Shown here in pieces: positions 39,613 to 50,109 of a stretch of DNA of 64,000 nucleotides (the first letter of the stretch is position 1; each line of letters begins with the position of its first letter). A program made the position numbers and the translations under genes. Source of the stretch: Shewanella oncorhynchi (GTDB lineage Bacteria > Pseudomonadota > Gammaproteobacteria > Enterobacterales > Shewanellaceae); the NCBI RefSeq assembly GCF_012584455.1, contig NZ_JABAEB010000006.1:65440-129439 (forward strand), read 5' to 3'. The notes beneath the pieces are model-generated. The model was not told the origin of the DNA, ran no database searches, and was given only the letters and a program-made list of their open reading frames with translations.

Positions 39613-41619
39613 GTGTCAGAATCTGTTTTTCAGCTTGAATCGCAATTCGCCCCCGCAGGCGACCAACCTACAGCGATTGCCAAATTAGTCGATGGACTCG
39701 AAGCGGGTCTGGCCTGCCAAACTTTACTCGGAGTGACGGGCTCAGGTAAAACCTTCACAATTGCCAATGTGATCCAAAAGTTAGGCCGGCCCACGATTAT
39801 CATGGCGCCTAATAAAACCTTGGCGGCGCAGCTTTATGGCGAGATGAAAGAGTTCTTTCCCCATAATGCGGTCGAGTATTTCGTTTCTTACTACGATTAC
39901 TATCAGCCCGAAGCCTATGTACCTGCGTCAAATACCTTTATCGAAAAGGACGCTTCGGTTAATGCTCACATTGAGCAGATGCGCTTATCCGCCACTAAGG
40001 CGCTGTTAGAACGTAAAGATGTGGTGCTGATTGCTTCGGTGTCGGCTATTTATGGCTTGGGCGATCCCGATTCCTATTTAAAAATGTTGCTGCATCTACG
40101 CCAAGGCGATGTGATGGGGCAGCGTGACATCTTAATTCGTCTCAGTGAATTGCAGTACAAGCGCAATGATATTGAGCTACAACGTGGTACTTATCGTGTG
40201 CGCGGTGAAGTGATTGATATTTTCCCCGCCGATTCTGAGCGTAATGCCATTCGAGTCGAGTTGTTCGACGATGAGATTGAACGTTTAAGTGAGTTTGACC
40301 CGTTAACGGGCCATATTATTAAACGTATCGCCCGTACGACGGTTTACCCTAAGACTCACTATGTCACGCCGCGGGAAAAAATTATCGCTGCCACTGAGTT
40401 TATTAAAGAAGAACTGCGTGAGCGTAAGCAATATCTACTCGATAACAACAAGTTAATTGAAGCCCAGCGTATCCATGAGCGGGTGCAATACGATGTGGAA
40501 ATGATGGTGGAGTTAGGTTACTGCTCTGGCATCGAAAACTACTCGCGCTATTTGTCTGGCCGCGCACCGGGGGAAGGGCCACCAACCTTGCTCGACTATT
40601 TGCCTGCCGACGGCTTATTAATTATCGATGAATCCCATGTGACTGTGCCGCAAATCGGCGCTATGTACAAAGGTGACCGTTCCCGTAAAACCACACTTGT
40701 GGAATACGGTTTCCGCTTACCGTCCGCCTTGGATAACCGGCCGCTTAAGTTTGAAGAGTTTGAGCAATTGATGCCGCAAACTATCTATGTGTCGGCAACA
40801 CCGAGTGCCTACGAGCTGGAAAAGAGCGAAGGCGAGATTGCTGAGCAGGTTGTGCGGCCAACGGGATTGCTCGATCCTGAATTAGAAGTGCGCCCTGTTG
40901 GGACCCAAGTGGACGATTTATTGTCTGAAATCGCCAAGCGAGTGGCCGTCAATGAGCGGGTGTTAGTGACGACGCTGACTAAGCGTATGTCGGAGGATTT
41001 GACTGAATACCTCGACGAACATGGCGTAAAAGTGCGTTATCTGCATTCGGACATAGACACAGTCGAACGGGTTGAGATCATCCGCGATCTGCGTTTAGGT
41101 AAGTTTGATGTGCTGGTTGGGATCAACTTATTGCGCGAAGGCTTAGATATGCCTGAAGTGTCATTGGTGTGTATTTTAGATGCCGATAAAGAGGGCTTCT
41201 TGCGCTCTGAACGCTCGCTCATCCAAACGATTGGCCGCGCGGCGCGTAACGTCAATGGTAAAGTGATCCTCTATGCCGATCGCATCACCAACTCGATGGA
41301 AAAAGCGATAGGTGAAACTGACCGACGTCGTGAACGTCAGCGGGCGCACAACTTAAAGCACGGTATCACGCCTAAGGGCGTCGTTAAACGGATCACCGAT
41401 GTGATGGATGTGGATGATGGCCGCGACAGTAAAGCTGTGTATGGCAAAGTGGCTGAGCCTAAGTCCCATTACCATAAAGCCGATGCGGCAGAGTTAAGCC
41501 ATCAAATCGATCAGCTTGAGAAGAAGATGCATGAACATGCGCGCAACTTAGAGTTTGAACAAGCGGCGGCAATGCGTGATGAAGTCAAGCACCTGCGGGA
41601 CCTGTTGATCAAAGCCTAG
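39613..41619 (+). CDS. uvrB: excinuclease ABC subunit B
   Basis: A 668-aa helicase-like subunit of nucleotide excision repair that verifies damage passed on by UvrA and recruits UvrC. It shows Walker A GVTGSGKT, the beta-hairpin [12 protein letters not shown], the Walker B-like LLIIDESHV, late helicase motifs ([27 protein letters not shown]) and a C-terminal UVR domain ([29 protein letters not shown]). I choose GTG 39613 (MSESVFQ) because AAAAGGA lies about 8 bp upstream; GTG 39607 would add two residues. It ends with a strong terminator. Confidence 0.97.
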   Translation: MSESVFQLESQFAPAGDQPTAIAKLVDGLEAGLACQTLLGVTGSGKTFTIANVIQKLGRPTIIMAPNKTLAAQLYGEMKEFFPHNAVEYFVSYYDYYQPEAYVPASNTFIEKDASVNAHIEQMRLSATKALLERKDVVLIASVSAIYGLGDPDSYLKMLLHLRQGDVMGQRDILIRLSELQYKRNDIELQRGTYRVRGEVIDIFPADSERNAIRVELFDDEIERLSEFDPLTGHIIKRIARTTVYPKTHYVTPREKIIAATEFIKEELRERKQYLLDNNKLIEAQRIHERVQYDVEMMVELGYCSGIENYSRYLSGRAPGEGPPTLLDYLPADGLLIIDESHVTVPQIGAMYKGDRSRKTTLVEYGFRLPSALDNRPLKFEEFEQLMPQTIYVSATPSAYELEKSEGEIAEQVVRPTGLLDPELEVRPVGTQVDDLLSEIAKRVAVNERVLVTTLTKRMSEDLTEYLDEHGVKVRYLHSDIDTVERVEIIRDLRLGKFDVLVGINLLREGLDMPEVSLVCILDADKEGFLRSERSLIQTIGRAARNVNGKVILYADRITNSMEKAIGETDRRRERQRAHNLKHGITPKGVVKRITDVMDVDDGRDSKAVYGKVAEPKSHYHKADAAELSHQIDQLEKKMHEHARNLEFEQAAAMRDEVKHLRDLLIKA

Positions 41620-41641
41620 ATTTATTCTTGCGCTCAGCATT

Positions 41642-41680
41642 AAAAAAGCCGTCCAGCAATCATGCTGCGACGGCTTTTTA
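41642..41680. terminator. bidirectional terminator between uvrB and the rhombosortase gene
   Basis: AAAAAAGCCGTC and GACGGCTTTTT flank an inner CAGCA/TGCTG stem. The A-run and T-run on both sides serve both convergent genes. Confidence 0.88.
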
Positions 41681-41695
41681 ATATCTTGACTTGGG

Positions 41696-42292
41696 TTAAG
41701 CTGGGACTTTTGATGGGCTCATTTTTAGCTTGATAAACACCGCTAAAGCGCAAATCAACCCGCAGATTAAGCCGACCAAATGCGCCTCGGTTGCTACGCG
41801 CGCACCTATCATGGCGGTGACATCACTGCTGGCACCATAAAGCTGTTCGTAACCGACCTTGATGATAACACCAACGAGCAGCAGATAGCCTGAGCGCAGC
41901 TTACGGACAATATCCTGCACTGCGCCGTAGGCGAACAAGCCATGCAACATACCGCTTAAGCCGACATAACCGAGCAATTGCGGATAGCCTAAATACAAGC
42001 CTATACCTTCAAGTAAACATAACACGAAAAATAGTGCACTTAAGCCTTTGAGATGATAATGAAAATGGTGCAAAAATAGCACCACCCAGAGCCCTGCAAG
42101 GTTCATCAATAGATGCCATTGATTCGTGTGCAGTAAATTTCCACTGATTAATCGCCACCATTCACCCTCACTAATTGCACTGCGGCGATAGGCGAGTAGG
42201 TTATCGACTTCGGGGCTTGCTAAGCCTGCGGCATACAAACCCGCACAAAGAAGACTCACCATCAGCGCGACCCAATAGGGACTGCGTGTCAT
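41696..42292 (-). CDS. rrtA: rhomboid-family protease, rhombosortase-like
   Basis: A 198-aa membrane protease with about six membrane helices. The catalytic Ser is in GLSGMLHG and the partner His in [10 protein letters not shown]; the [15 protein letters not shown] segment is the rhomboid His/Asn motif. The GLSGxLHG form is typical of rhombosortases, which cleave the GlyGly-CTERM tail of exported proteins. The role is inferred from family. The start overlaps the queC stop by 4 bp, so the two form an operon although they are functionally unrelated. Confidence 0.85.
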   Translation of the reverse strand: MTRSPYWVALMVSLLCAGLYAAGLASPEVDNLLAYRRSAISEGEWWRLISGNLLHTNQWHLLMNLAGLWVVLFLHHFHYHLKGLSALFFVLCLLEGIGLYLGYPQLLGYVGLSGMLHGLFAYGAVQDIVRKLRSGYLLLVGVIIKVGYEQLYGASSDVTAMIGARVATEAHLVGLICGLICALAVFIKLKMSPSKVPA

Positions 42293-43023
42293 GCTTTTGG
42301 CTCGCTGGCGTCAAGCTCAGCCATGACCGCTGCTTTATTCTGTAGATAATCATCTAATCCACGTTTGCGAAGATGACAGGCAGGGCAATCACCACAGCCA
42401 TCGCCAATCACGCCGTTATAACAGGTGAGAGTATGGTGGCGAACCAGATCAAGTTGCTGATATTTATCCGCCAGTGCCCAGGTTTGTGCCTTATTGAGCC
42501 ACATTAAAGGCGTGATGATTTTTAGTTGCTTATCCATACCTTGAACTAAGGCGGATTCCATCGCTTTAACAAAATCGTTACGACAATCTGGGTAGCCTGA
42601 AAAATCGGTTTCACACACGCCTGTGATAATCGCTTGCGCCCCTAATTGATAGGCATAAATGCCTGCAAGCGTTAAAAATAAAATATTACGGCCGGGCACG
42701 AAGGTATTGGGTAAGCCATTTTCCATCAACTCGTGTGAAACGGGTATTGCATCACGGGTGAGGGCTGAAATAGCTAACTCATTGAGTAAGGTGACATCTA
42801 TGACTTTATGGCTGGTGATCTTCAAGCGTTTTGCTAAGGATTTGGCAACTTCAATTTCTTCACGGTGACGTTGACCGTAGTCAAAAGTGATCCCATGTAC
42901 TTCATCGTACTGGGTTAGGGCTTGAATAAGGCAAGTTGTTGAGTCTTGTCCGCCACTGAATACCACCACTGCTTTGGACACCACTGTTTTTGACACTAAG
43001 CTCGTTGACATAAAGGATTTCAC
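42289..43023 (-). CDS. queC: 7-cyano-7-deazaguanine synthase QueC
   Basis: A 244-aa ATP-dependent enzyme converting CDG to preQ0 in queuosine synthesis. The PP-loop motif SGGQDSTT is near residue 24, and the zinc-binding cysteines lie in [22 protein letters not shown] near the C-terminus. The N-terminus has a variable extension ([19 protein letters not shown]), so a later start is possible. Divergent from queE, which makes its substrate; the 159-bp gap probably holds both promoters. Confidence 0.95.
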   Translation of the reverse strand: MKSFMSTSLVSKTVVSKAVVVFSGGQDSTTCLIQALTQYDEVHGITFDYGQRHREEIEVAKSLAKRLKITSHKVIDVTLLNELAISALTRDAIPVSHELMENGLPNTFVPGRNILFLTLAGIYAYQLGAQAIITGVCETDFSGYPDCRNDFVKAMESALVQGMDKQLKIITPLMWLNKAQTWALADKYQQLDLVRHHTLTCYNGVIGDGCGDCPACHLRKRGLDDYLQNKAAVMAELDASEPKA

Positions 43024-43182
43024 TTCACCGTAGAACAGGTATAAATAGGGCGTTAGTGTAACTCAGGCCATAGGGCTTGCAAACTCTGACTATAGGGTCG
43101 AAATAGGCTTTCTCGGCGCAAAGACTTGCAGCTCAAGCTAAAATCCACTATAAATGCCGCCCCAGAAAAGTGGAACGTCAGT

Positions 43183-43851
43183 ATGAACTACCCTGTCAAC
43201 GAAGTATTTGAAACCATTCAAGGTGAAGGTGTCTTTACCGGAGTGCCCGCCATATTTGTCCGCCTACAAGGTTGTCCCGTGGGATGTGCTTGGTGCGATA
43301 CGAAACAGACATGGGATGTGCTTGAAGCCAATAAGGTCTCGCCAGAGCAAGTGATTACCGTGGACGGCACCATTGGTCGCTGGGCTGACCATACGGCGCA
43401 AAGTCTTATCGCTGCCTTTCACGCTAAAGGTTTTACTGCGCGTCATATCGTGATCACTGGCGGTGAGCCTTGTATGTACGATTTACGCGAATTAACCGAG
43501 ACCTTGCACAGCCAAGGCTTTGCGACTCAAATCGAAACCAGTGGCACCTTCGAAATCAACTGTGCCGATGACACTTGGGTGACTGTATCACCCAAGGTGA
43601 ACATGAAAGGGGGCTATCAGGTATTAGCACAGGCGCTGAACCGCGCCAATGAGATTAAGCATCCTATCGCCACTGAAAATCACATCGATGAACTTGATGA
43701 GTTACTGCAAGACATCGATATTTCAGCGAAAACGATTTGCCTGCAGCCGATTAGTCAAAAGCCTAGAGCGACAGAACTGGCGATGAAAGTGTGTATCGCC
43801 CGTAATTGGCGCTTATCGATCCAGACCCATAAGTATTTGAATATTGATTAA
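43183..43851 (+). CDS. queE: 7-carboxy-7-deazaguanine synthase QueE
   Basis: A 222-aa radical SAM enzyme making 7-carboxy-7-deazaguanine. The cluster motif is CPVGCAWC (CxxxCxxC) followed by DTKQTW, and the SAM-binding motif is ITGGEPCMYD. The preferred start is ATG 43183 (MNYPVNEVFETIQGEG), giving the usual family N-terminus; an upstream in-frame start at 43126 would add 19 unlike residues. A terminator follows. Confidence 0.95.
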   Translation: MNYPVNEVFETIQGEGVFTGVPAIFVRLQGCPVGCAWCDTKQTWDVLEANKVSPEQVITVDGTIGRWADHTAQSLIAAFHAKGFTARHIVITGGEPCMYDLRELTETLHSQGFATQIETSGTFEINCADDTWVTVSPKVNMKGGYQVLAQALNRANEIKHPIATENHIDELDELLQDIDISAKTICLQPISQKPRATELAMKVCIARNWRLSIQTHKYLNID

Positions 43852-43869
43852 TGCTAATCTGCAAAGCAT

Positions 43870-43901
43870 AAAAAACGCCTCACAATTGTGGGGCGTTTTT
43901 T
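43870..43901. terminator. intrinsic terminator after queE
   Basis: AAAAAACGCC, CACAATTGTG and GGCGTTTTTT form a long stem with T- and A-runs on both sides; it may act in both directions. Confidence 0.88.
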
Positions 43902-43949
43902 ATGGTGGATGTTTTGTGGATTCTAAACCTAACGACTTAATACAGTTGC

Positions 43950-45095
43950 TTAATCAAGCTCACTTAACTGGCCGAAATGATTAAATGCTGCAAGTTGGCG
44001 CTGATAGGGCGCAATATCGCCAATGTTAGCTGTAATCCAATCTGTATCGTAATAAGTATCAAGGTAACGCTCACCCGAGTCACAAATTAAGGTCACTATT
44101 GAGCCTTGCTCTCCACGCGCTTGCATTTGTACGGCAAGTTGCAATGCGCCGTACAGGTTGGTTCCTGTGGATGCGCCGGTTTTACGGCCAATTAATTGTT
44201 CTAACCAATGAATCGTCGCCACTGATGCGGCGTCGGGAATTTGCAGCATAGTATCGACAACTCCAGGAATAAACGATGGCTCGACTCTCGGTCGACCTAT
44301 GCCTTCAATCTTACTGCCATTGCAACAGGTTAAGCTGGCATCGCCGCTCTGATAGAAATCAAAAAAAACGGAGTTTTGCGGGTCGACCACGCAAAGTTGT
44401 GTTGCCAACCTCTGATAGCGAATGTAGCGGCCTATGGTCGCCGATGTGCCGCCAGTGCCGGGGCTCATCACTATCCAGCGCGGGATAGTGTGTGGCTCGC
44501 GCTCCATCTGATTGAAAATCGAGTTAGCGATATTGTTATTACCGCGCCAGTCGGTTGCACGCTCGGCGTAGGTGAATTGATCCATATAATGGCCGCCTAG
44601 CTCTGCGGCAAGGTGCGCCGATTCGGCGTAAATCTCACTGGAATGATCGACAAAATGACATTGACCACCATAGAAAGTGATCTGCTCAATCTTCTTTTTA
44701 GCCGTGCTTTTGGGCATCACGGCAATAAAAGGTAAACCGAGTAAACGGGCAAAATAGGCTTCAGAAATCGCCGTGCTGCCCGATGAGGATTCGATAATCG
44801 GCGTACCTTGCTTAATCCAGCCGTTACACAGGGCATAGAGGAAGAGTGAGCGGGCGAGGCGATGCTTCAAACTCCCTGTCGGGTGGGTACTTTCATCTTT
44901 GAGATAAATATCTATGCCATCCAGCATAGGTAATTCAAGCTTAATCAAGTGGGTATCGGCGCTGCGCTGAAAATCCGCTTCAATCTTGCCTATCGCATGG
45001 GCTTCCCATGTGGGGCAGAGTCTGTGAGCGCTGTGAGAATCCACTGGTGGTTGAATCGTGTTAGAAATCATAGTAGTCACATCGAAAGGGATCAT
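43950..45095 (-). CDS. PLP-dependent cysteine synthase-family enzyme (Cds1-like)
   Basis: A 381-aa fold-type II PLP enzyme. The Schiff-base Lys77 is in TGSLKHRLA, the substrate loop in [12 protein letters not shown], and the phosphate-binding loop in SPGTGGTSA. Length and the C-terminal region ([29 protein letters not shown]) match the cysteine synthase-like family that includes mycobacterial Cds1 cysteine desulfhydrase rather than CysK/CysM. Activity on cysteine is likely, direction of reaction uncertain. A start at Met9 is possible. Confidence 0.82.
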   Translation of the reverse strand: MIPFDVTTMISNTIQPPVDSHSAHRLCPTWEAHAIGKIEADFQRSADTHLIKLELPMLDGIDIYLKDESTHPTGSLKHRLARSLFLYALCNGWIKQGTPIIESSSGSTAISEAYFARLLGLPFIAVMPKSTAKKKIEQITFYGGQCHFVDHSSEIYAESAHLAAELGGHYMDQFTYAERATDWRGNNNIANSIFNQMEREPHTIPRWIVMSPGTGGTSATIGRYIRYQRLATQLCVVDPQNSVFFDFYQSGDASLTCCNGSKIEGIGRPRVEPSFIPGVVDTMLQIPDAASVATIHWLEQLIGRKTGASTGTNLYGALQLAVQMQARGEQGSIVTLICDSGERYLDTYYDTDWITANIGDIAPYQRQLAAFNHFGQLSELD

Positions 45096-45244
45096 TTTCA
45101 GATCATATCACAGGGACGGGCAAAGCGGTTTTATTGGATGAGCTTGAAGTCATTCGCTTAAAGTCGAGCATGACGTAATTGAAATCAAAAACAAATGTCG
45201 CTCACCAAGAGGTTTACTTAATATAGAAATGCCAAGAATTTAAT

Positions 45245-45299
45245 CAGATTAAGCTGGAACAGCCAGATTAAGTTGGAACAGACTAAGCGGAAGTGGAAC
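45245..45299 (+). repeat. 19-bp tandem repeat, about 2.7 copies
   Basis: CAGATTAAGCTGGAACAGC is followed directly by CAGATTAAGTTGGAACAGA and a degenerate third unit (CTAAGCGGAAGTGGAAC). It lies just beyond the 3' end of the tRNA-Tyr array. Function unknown. Confidence 0.6.
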
Positions 45300-45326
45300 A
45301 AGAAGGATATGCGAGAGTCAAAGAAA

Positions 45327-45411
45327 TGGTGGAGGGAGAAGGATTCGAACCTTCGAAGGCTGAGCCGTCAGATTTACAGTCTGATCCCTTTGGCCACTCG
45401 GGAACCCCTCC
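45327..45411 (-). tRNA. tRNA-Tyr (GTA), third in the transcript
   Basis: An 85-nt class II tRNA with long variable arm; acceptor GGAGGGG pairs with CTCCCTCC and CCA is encoded. The anticodon is GTA (CTGTAAATC loop). It has the same sequence as the other two copies. Confidence 0.96.
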
Positions 45412-45553
45412 ACAAACTTTCTTTTTAGCTTTACAACTAACTTTTAAAATGGTCTTTCAAAACATCATTAATAACGGACTTGTTTATAAAGACAAAACTA
45501 AACATTGGCCATGTTTAGTCTTTGAAAATGATTATCTGCGTTAGAGATAAAGA

Positions 45554-45638
45554 TGGTGGAGGGAGAAGGATTCGAACCTTCGAAGGCTGAGCCGTCAGAT
45601 TTACAGTCTGATCCCTTTGGCCACTCGGGAACCCCTCC
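45554..45638 (-). tRNA. tRNA-Tyr (GTA), second in the transcript
   Basis: An 85-nt copy of the same tRNA-Tyr, separated by 142 bp from the copy on its left and 71 bp from the copy on its right. Spacer sequences differ. Confidence 0.96.
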
Positions 45639-45709
45639 ACGAATACCTTTAACGCTTTTGTAAAACTCTAGATCATTTTCGAACAACACGATAAAACTTG
45701 CAGTGCAAA

Positions 45710-45794
45710 TGGTGGAGGGAGAAGGATTCGAACCTTCGAAGGCTGAGCCGTCAGATTTACAGTCTGATCCCTTTGGCCACTCGGGAACCCCTCC
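45710..45794 (-). tRNA. tRNA-Tyr (GTA), first in the transcript
   Basis: An 85-nt copy closest to the promoter. Anticodon GTA, encoded CCA at 45710-45712. Confidence 0.96.
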
Positions 45795-45809
45795 TCAATT
45801 GCGGCCGCC

Positions 45810-45838
45810 ATAGTAGTCAGAAACCTTTTCCATGTAAA
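45810..45838 (-). promoter_or_regulatory. promoter of the tRNA-Tyr operon
   Basis: On the minus strand TTTACA (45833-45838), 17 bp, TACTAT (45810-45815), followed by a GC-only discriminator (GGCGGCCGC). This is the same design as the tRNA-Asn promoter at 124-152. Confidence 0.75.
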
Positions 45839-45919
45839 TACCCAATTTAAAAATATTCCTAAAGTTATGTATCAAATGGTCGATTAACTAACAACGAATT
45901 GTTTTGACGATGTTTTTTT

Positions 45920-46408
45920 ATGCAAATTGATGTTCCTTTAGTCAACGAAGCCCAAATTGGCACCCGCTTAAACGCGGCGATAGAAAATGACAGACGGGGC
46001 GAATTCGCCCTGTTGCTGTCGTTACTGTCGGTTGACGCTCGGGACATGGCGCAATTCCAATGGCAAAATGAACTCGATATGGCGCAAAAATTACAACGCC
46101 AATTTGAATTGCCACCGCAGCAAAGTTTAATGGCGGATTTATCGTCTGCTGAGCCTGTGGTTGATAACAGCAGTATTTTTATGGCTCAAGGTCCACGTGC
46201 GTTTCAATTACAACAAGCATTGCGACCGGAAGCCTTAGTCATCCGTGGCGGCGAGTCAGTCGCAATGGCAGAAGCGTTAAGTAACTGTGACCATGTGACT
46301 CAGCTGAGGCAAAGGGGCCAATTAACCGCACCCAAAGTCGAGATCATGCACTTTGCTGATCAATTGGCAATCCAACGTAATCTTGTGCCTTTGCTCGCCT
46401 CAGCCTAA
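45920..46408 (+). CDS. VC2046/SO_2500-type conserved protein
   Basis: A 162-aa soluble protein (MQIDVPLVNEAQIGTRLNAAIENDRRGEFALLLSLLSVDARDMAQF, later HVTQLRQRGQLTAPKVEIMHF). I recognise it as the family named after V. cholerae VC2046 and S. oneidensis SO_2500, of unknown function, found in Shewanella/Vibrio-like bacteria. This supports the host assignment. The tRNA-Tyr operon is divergent. Confidence 0.78.
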   Translation: MQIDVPLVNEAQIGTRLNAAIENDRRGEFALLLSLLSVDARDMAQFQWQNELDMAQKLQRQFELPPQQSLMADLSSAEPVVDNSSIFMAQGPRAFQLQQALRPEALVIRGGESVAMAEALSNCDHVTQLRQRGQLTAPKVEIMHFADQLAIQRNLVPLLASA

Positions 46409-46618
46409 GGCCGTCTTCCCGCGCAAGTGGTCTTCAATACCCATCAAGTCAATCTGATCCATTTCGATAAATAAGCGTGAGCTAAAGCCAGTTATCTTGA
46501 AGCTTAATTACCTATAATTCGTATTAACCTATCGAGTTAAAATTTACCACGTTAAAAATTTAACGAGCATATTTTAGTGATGCCGTTAATCAGTCGCTCT
46601 ATACATTAAGGAATACAG

Positions 46619-46906
46619 ATGAAAGGCATAATAGAAGCACAGAGCCCGACAGTGAATGACACTTGCACCGATTGCGGCAGCTTTGTCGATATCGGCGCCG
46701 TTATTGATGAGCACGATACGTTATTGACGTTAAATTTTGTTGGCGATAGCGCTCAAGCGGATGCCGAAAGCATGGCAACACGCGCTCAAACTCGATTTGC
46801 TGAAGTGCAAACTGAATTTGTGACTAAGACTGAAGGCGTCGACTTACTGCTGACCTTCAATGTCAGCGCGGAAAAAATGATTTTTCAATTGGAAAACGGC
46901 CTGTAA
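46619..46906 (+). CDS. DUF406 (YfcZ/YiiS-like) protein
   Basis: A 95-aa protein matching DUF406: TCTDCGSFVDIGAVIDEHDTLL near the start, and a conserved end VDLLLTFNVSAEKMIFQL like E. coli YfcZ. Function of the family is unknown. Monocistronic, with AAGGAA before the ATG. Confidence 0.85.
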   Translation: MKGIIEAQSPTVNDTCTDCGSFVDIGAVIDEHDTLLTLNFVGDSAQADAESMATRAQTRFAEVQTEFVTKTEGVDLLLTFNVSAEKMIFQLENGL

Positions 46907-47151
46907 TTTTTAGAGCAGCACTTTAGTTTTTAGTCGGTCATAGATGTCACAGAAATCGCGCTAATTGCCTAAAAATGCTGCTATTGTTAACCAAATTGTA
47001 ATAAATTGTGCCACATGTTGCTGTGCTTGCAACAGTTAGTGTAATCTGCCTCCAAATAAGAATAATTCAATCAGCTTAATTCTAAATTTCAAGGTAAGTT
47101 TGCTAACAGCAAAGACCTTTAGCCCAACACGAAGTTTTGTAGGGAACCAGC

Positions 47152-49335
47152 GTGAAGCGACGTCAGCATCAGCATTTATTGGAGTCTTTGGTACAGTCAA
47201 CTGCAAAACAGCAGGGCGATTTCACAAAGACGGCAGAGTTAACCACAGAGTTGTTGTGCCAGAATTTAGCGGTTTCTTTGGTATCAGTGTGGACTTTTTC
47301 ATCTGATCAACAAACCCAATCACTCGTCGCACAATTTGGTTCTATGATGTTGCAAGACATTCATAGACCTAAGTTATTACAAGATTGTCCCCGGTATGTA
47401 CACGAGCTCAAAACTCTGCGCCATATCGATGCAGGCAATGCCCTGACCGATCCACGTTTAAGTGAATTGGCTGAGTGCTATTTTATCCCGCGGCAAATCA
47501 ACTCGAGTCTCGACATCGCCATTCGCATCAATGGTCATCTCGAAGGTGTGCTCTGCATCGAGCGGGCACAATTGACTCCCCACTGGCATGACAGTGAAAT
47601 TCACCTCGCGTGCCAGATGGCCGACCAATTAGCCCTGACCTTAGCGACAAAGCACAGCTACGATAAAGAAGAAAGCTTGAGTTTATTTCGCTGTGCCACT
47701 GAACAATCGCGACAAATCAGTATGTTAATTAATTTGCATACTGAAAAAGTCGAGTATGTGAATCAGGCGCACAGTGAAATCACCGGCATGCCCCGTGAGC
47801 AGATTATCGGCGCGAATATTCGTGAGTTGGCTTTTTTCAAGCAGCATGCCCAATTAGCCGAGCAAACCCTAGCGCAAATCTTTAGGGGCGAAATTGCCAA
47901 AGGCGAAGTGCAGTTTAGTCGTGCCGATGGCAGTCGTTATTGGCTGACATACGTGCTGAGTCAGTTCATTACCGATCGCGGTAATCATTATGCCTTGGTC
48001 TCGTGTGAAGAAAATACCGACGAGCATAACTATAAGTCAGAGCTTGAACGGCTTGCTTGGCGTTGTGGATTAACGGGACTCCATAACCGTACTCATTTTA
48101 ATCGAGTCCTTGAACGTACCACGAAGGGACTGTTGTTATTAGTTGATTTAGTGGGATTTAAGCGTTTTAACGATACCTATGGTCATGAAAATGGCGATAG
48201 CTTGTTGATAGAAATTGCCCGCCGTTTGAAACATTTTTCTGAGATTAATAAGGCCACCGAAATTGCCCGCGTCGGCAGCGATGAATTTGCCGTGCTATTG
48301 ACCGATGATAATGCCGTTTACGATCTTGATTATTTTAGTACGCGCCTGTATCAACATCTTGCTATGCCTATCTTAATCGGCCGCGAGCAAGTCGAACCAA
48401 AGCCTGCTTTAGCTGTGGTTGATATTGCCTCTGTGGCGAGTTTGTTTGCCCCATTAACCTGTGCCGATATTGCAGTGCAGTATGCTAAAAAGAAAAAAGG
48501 CACTGCAATCCAAGTATTTAACAGCACGTTATTGAGCGCATTTAAAGAGGATGCGCAGATAGAACGTGATTTACATAGTGCGATCCGTGGTCGTCAGTTT
48601 GAGCTTTATTATCAGCCACTGAGGGATCTTGAGCAGAATACCTATATTGGCGCCGAAGCCTTAATCCGTTGGCATCATCCTAAAAGAGGCGTGTTATTTC
48701 CAGCTTCCTTTATTGATATTGCTGAGCAGTCGGGGATGATTAATTCCATCGGCAGCTGGGTTTTAGAGGCTGCTTGTCGACAATTGAACCTATGGCAGCA
48801 TCATAATGCAGAGATGACAATGCATGTGAATGTGTCGGCCCGCCAGTTCTTCAGTGGTAATTTATTCGAGCAAGTGTGGCAGTTGTTGACACGTTATCGC
48901 TTGAAACCTAAGACGTTAATCTTAGAGATCACAGAGACTGAATTGATGGGTGATATTCGCCACGCGACCTTGTTATGCCAAGAATTAGCGGAATTAGGCG
49001 TAGGGCTCGCGATTGACGATTTTGGGACGGGTTACTGCTCTATGCGTTATTTGAAGCAGTTTCCGATCAGTAAACTTAAGATTGATCGTTCGTTTATTTC
49101 AGATCTTACCGTCAGCCGTGAAAGTCGCGAAATTGTGTCAGCCATTATCGCCATGGCGAATGCATTAAATATATCTTTGACGGCAGAAGGGGTTGAAACC
49201 CTTGAGCAAGAAGCGTTTTTAGCGAAAAGTTTTTGCCATCAGGCACAGGGTTATCTCTATAGTCCTGCATTACGGGAGCCTGAGTTTGCACAATTTATCT
49301 TGTCGGCGAAAAGCGCTTCAGTCATAACCCACTAA
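47152..49335 (+). CDS. GAF-PAS-GGDEF-EAL cyclic-di-GMP protein
   Basis: A 727-aa signalling protein. GAF domain about residues 15-165, PAS 175-290 (QISMLINLHTEKVEYVNQAHSEITGM), GGDEF-type 300-450 and EAL 470-720. The active-site signature reads GSDEF (RVGSDEFAV, about residue 372) instead of GGDEF, so cyclase activity is doubtful. The EAL domain keeps EALIRW (about 501), ITETELMGD, IDDFGTGYCSMRYL and KIDRSFI, so phosphodiesterase activity is likely. No membrane helices. GTG start at 47152. A strong terminator follows. Confidence 0.93.
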   Translation: MKRRQHQHLLESLVQSTAKQQGDFTKTAELTTELLCQNLAVSLVSVWTFSSDQQTQSLVAQFGSMMLQDIHRPKLLQDCPRYVHELKTLRHIDAGNALTDPRLSELAECYFIPRQINSSLDIAIRINGHLEGVLCIERAQLTPHWHDSEIHLACQMADQLALTLATKHSYDKEESLSLFRCATEQSRQISMLINLHTEKVEYVNQAHSEITGMPREQIIGANIRELAFFKQHAQLAEQTLAQIFRGEIAKGEVQFSRADGSRYWLTYVLSQFITDRGNHYALVSCEENTDEHNYKSELERLAWRCGLTGLHNRTHFNRVLERTTKGLLLLVDLVGFKRFNDTYGHENGDSLLIEIARRLKHFSEINKATEIARVGSDEFAVLLTDDNAVYDLDYFSTRLYQHLAMPILIGREQVEPKPALAVVDIASVASLFAPLTCADIAVQYAKKKKGTAIQVFNSTLLSAFKEDAQIERDLHSAIRGRQFELYYQPLRDLEQNTYIGAEALIRWHHPKRGVLFPASFIDIAEQSGMINSIGSWVLEAACRQLNLWQHHNAEMTMHVNVSARQFFSGNLFEQVWQLLTRYRLKPKTLILEITETELMGDIRHATLLCQELAELGVGLAIDDFGTGYCSMRYLKQFPISKLKIDRSFISDLTVSRESREIVSAIIAMANALNISLTAEGVETLEQEAFLAKSFCHQAQGYLYSPALREPEFAQFILSAKSASVITH

Positions 49336-49370
49336 AGTTACAATTATTTCAAATGTGCTGCTCACGATAA

Positions 49371-49411
49371 AATAAAGGCAACCTAGGTTTGTAATCTAGG
49401 TTGCCTTTATT
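49371..49411. terminator. bidirectional terminator between the EAL protein and ychJ
   Basis: AATAAAGGCAACCTAG and CTAGGTTGCCTTTATT form a perfect 16-bp stem with a 9-nt loop, serving the rightward EAL gene and the leftward ychJ. Confidence 0.88.
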
Positions 49412-49489
49412 ATTCATCTCTGTGCTTGTTCAATCAGCACTATAAACCTTCACCGTCATTCTCCAGTGCAGCTCAGCACTGTATACCTA

Positions 49490-50005
49490 TTAAGATTTTA
49501 AGCAGCATTGTTTGAATTTTTTGCCACTATGGCAAATACAGAGGTCATTTCTACCGGGTAATTTAGCCGTCATTTGCTGGCCTTGGCTGTAATACCAGCG
49601 ACTTGCTTGGTAGATAAATTCGGATCGCTCATAGATAGCATCAATTTCACCATCGAGCTTATACCAAGCTTTAAAGGTAACTGTGCCATGTCGTTGTTCA
49701 GCTATCGCCGCTTGAGCATTGTGGCTTGGTGTTTCAGTACTGCTCTGTATATCTAATCCTAACCAATGTGGGTGAGGACCAGCATTGAGGCTCGTGAGAG
49801 TAAGGCCATTTAGATAGTCTGGATGATGTGTTTTTAAAATGTAATCAAAATTTTTCAATACAAATGCGCAGTAGCGTGAGCGCATAAGCTGTTCAGGAGT
49901 ACGGGCAATCTCTTGCCCAGAGTCTACATGCGTATGCAGTGGACCACAGCAATCTTGGTAGCTTAGCCCACTACCACAGGGGCAGGTTTGCTTAGTTGTA
50001 GTCAT
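49490..50005 (-). CDS. ychJ: YchJ family SEC-C protein (UPF0225)
   Basis: This 171-aa protein has SEC-C zinc motifs at both ends: [14 protein letters not shown] (residues 8-21) and [13 protein letters not shown] at the C-terminus. Between them is the YchJ domain ([28 protein letters not shown]). The family has an NTF2-like fold and unknown function. Confidence 0.9.
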   Translation of the reverse strand: MTTTKQTCPCGSGLSYQDCCGPLHTHVDSGQEIARTPEQLMRSRYCAFVLKNFDYILKTHHPDYLNGLTLTSLNAGPHPHWLGLDIQSSTETPSHNAQAAIAEQRHGTVTFKAWYKLDGEIDAIYERSEFIYQASRWYYSQGQQMTAKLPGRNDLCICHSGKKFKQCCLKS

Positions 50006-50109
50006 GTTAGCTAAATCTTTAATTTAATTGTATTTGTTTAAATTTATTCGATTTCTATCTAAATGCGCTAGATGTGAGATAGTCCATTTAAACGTAATCG
50101 GCATTAACA

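Noticed and set aside
45293..45689. Frames reading GEGFEPSKAEPSDLQSDPFGHSG and similar around the tRNA-Tyr array
   Set aside because: These peptides are translated tRNA-Tyr genes, a well-known annotation artefact.
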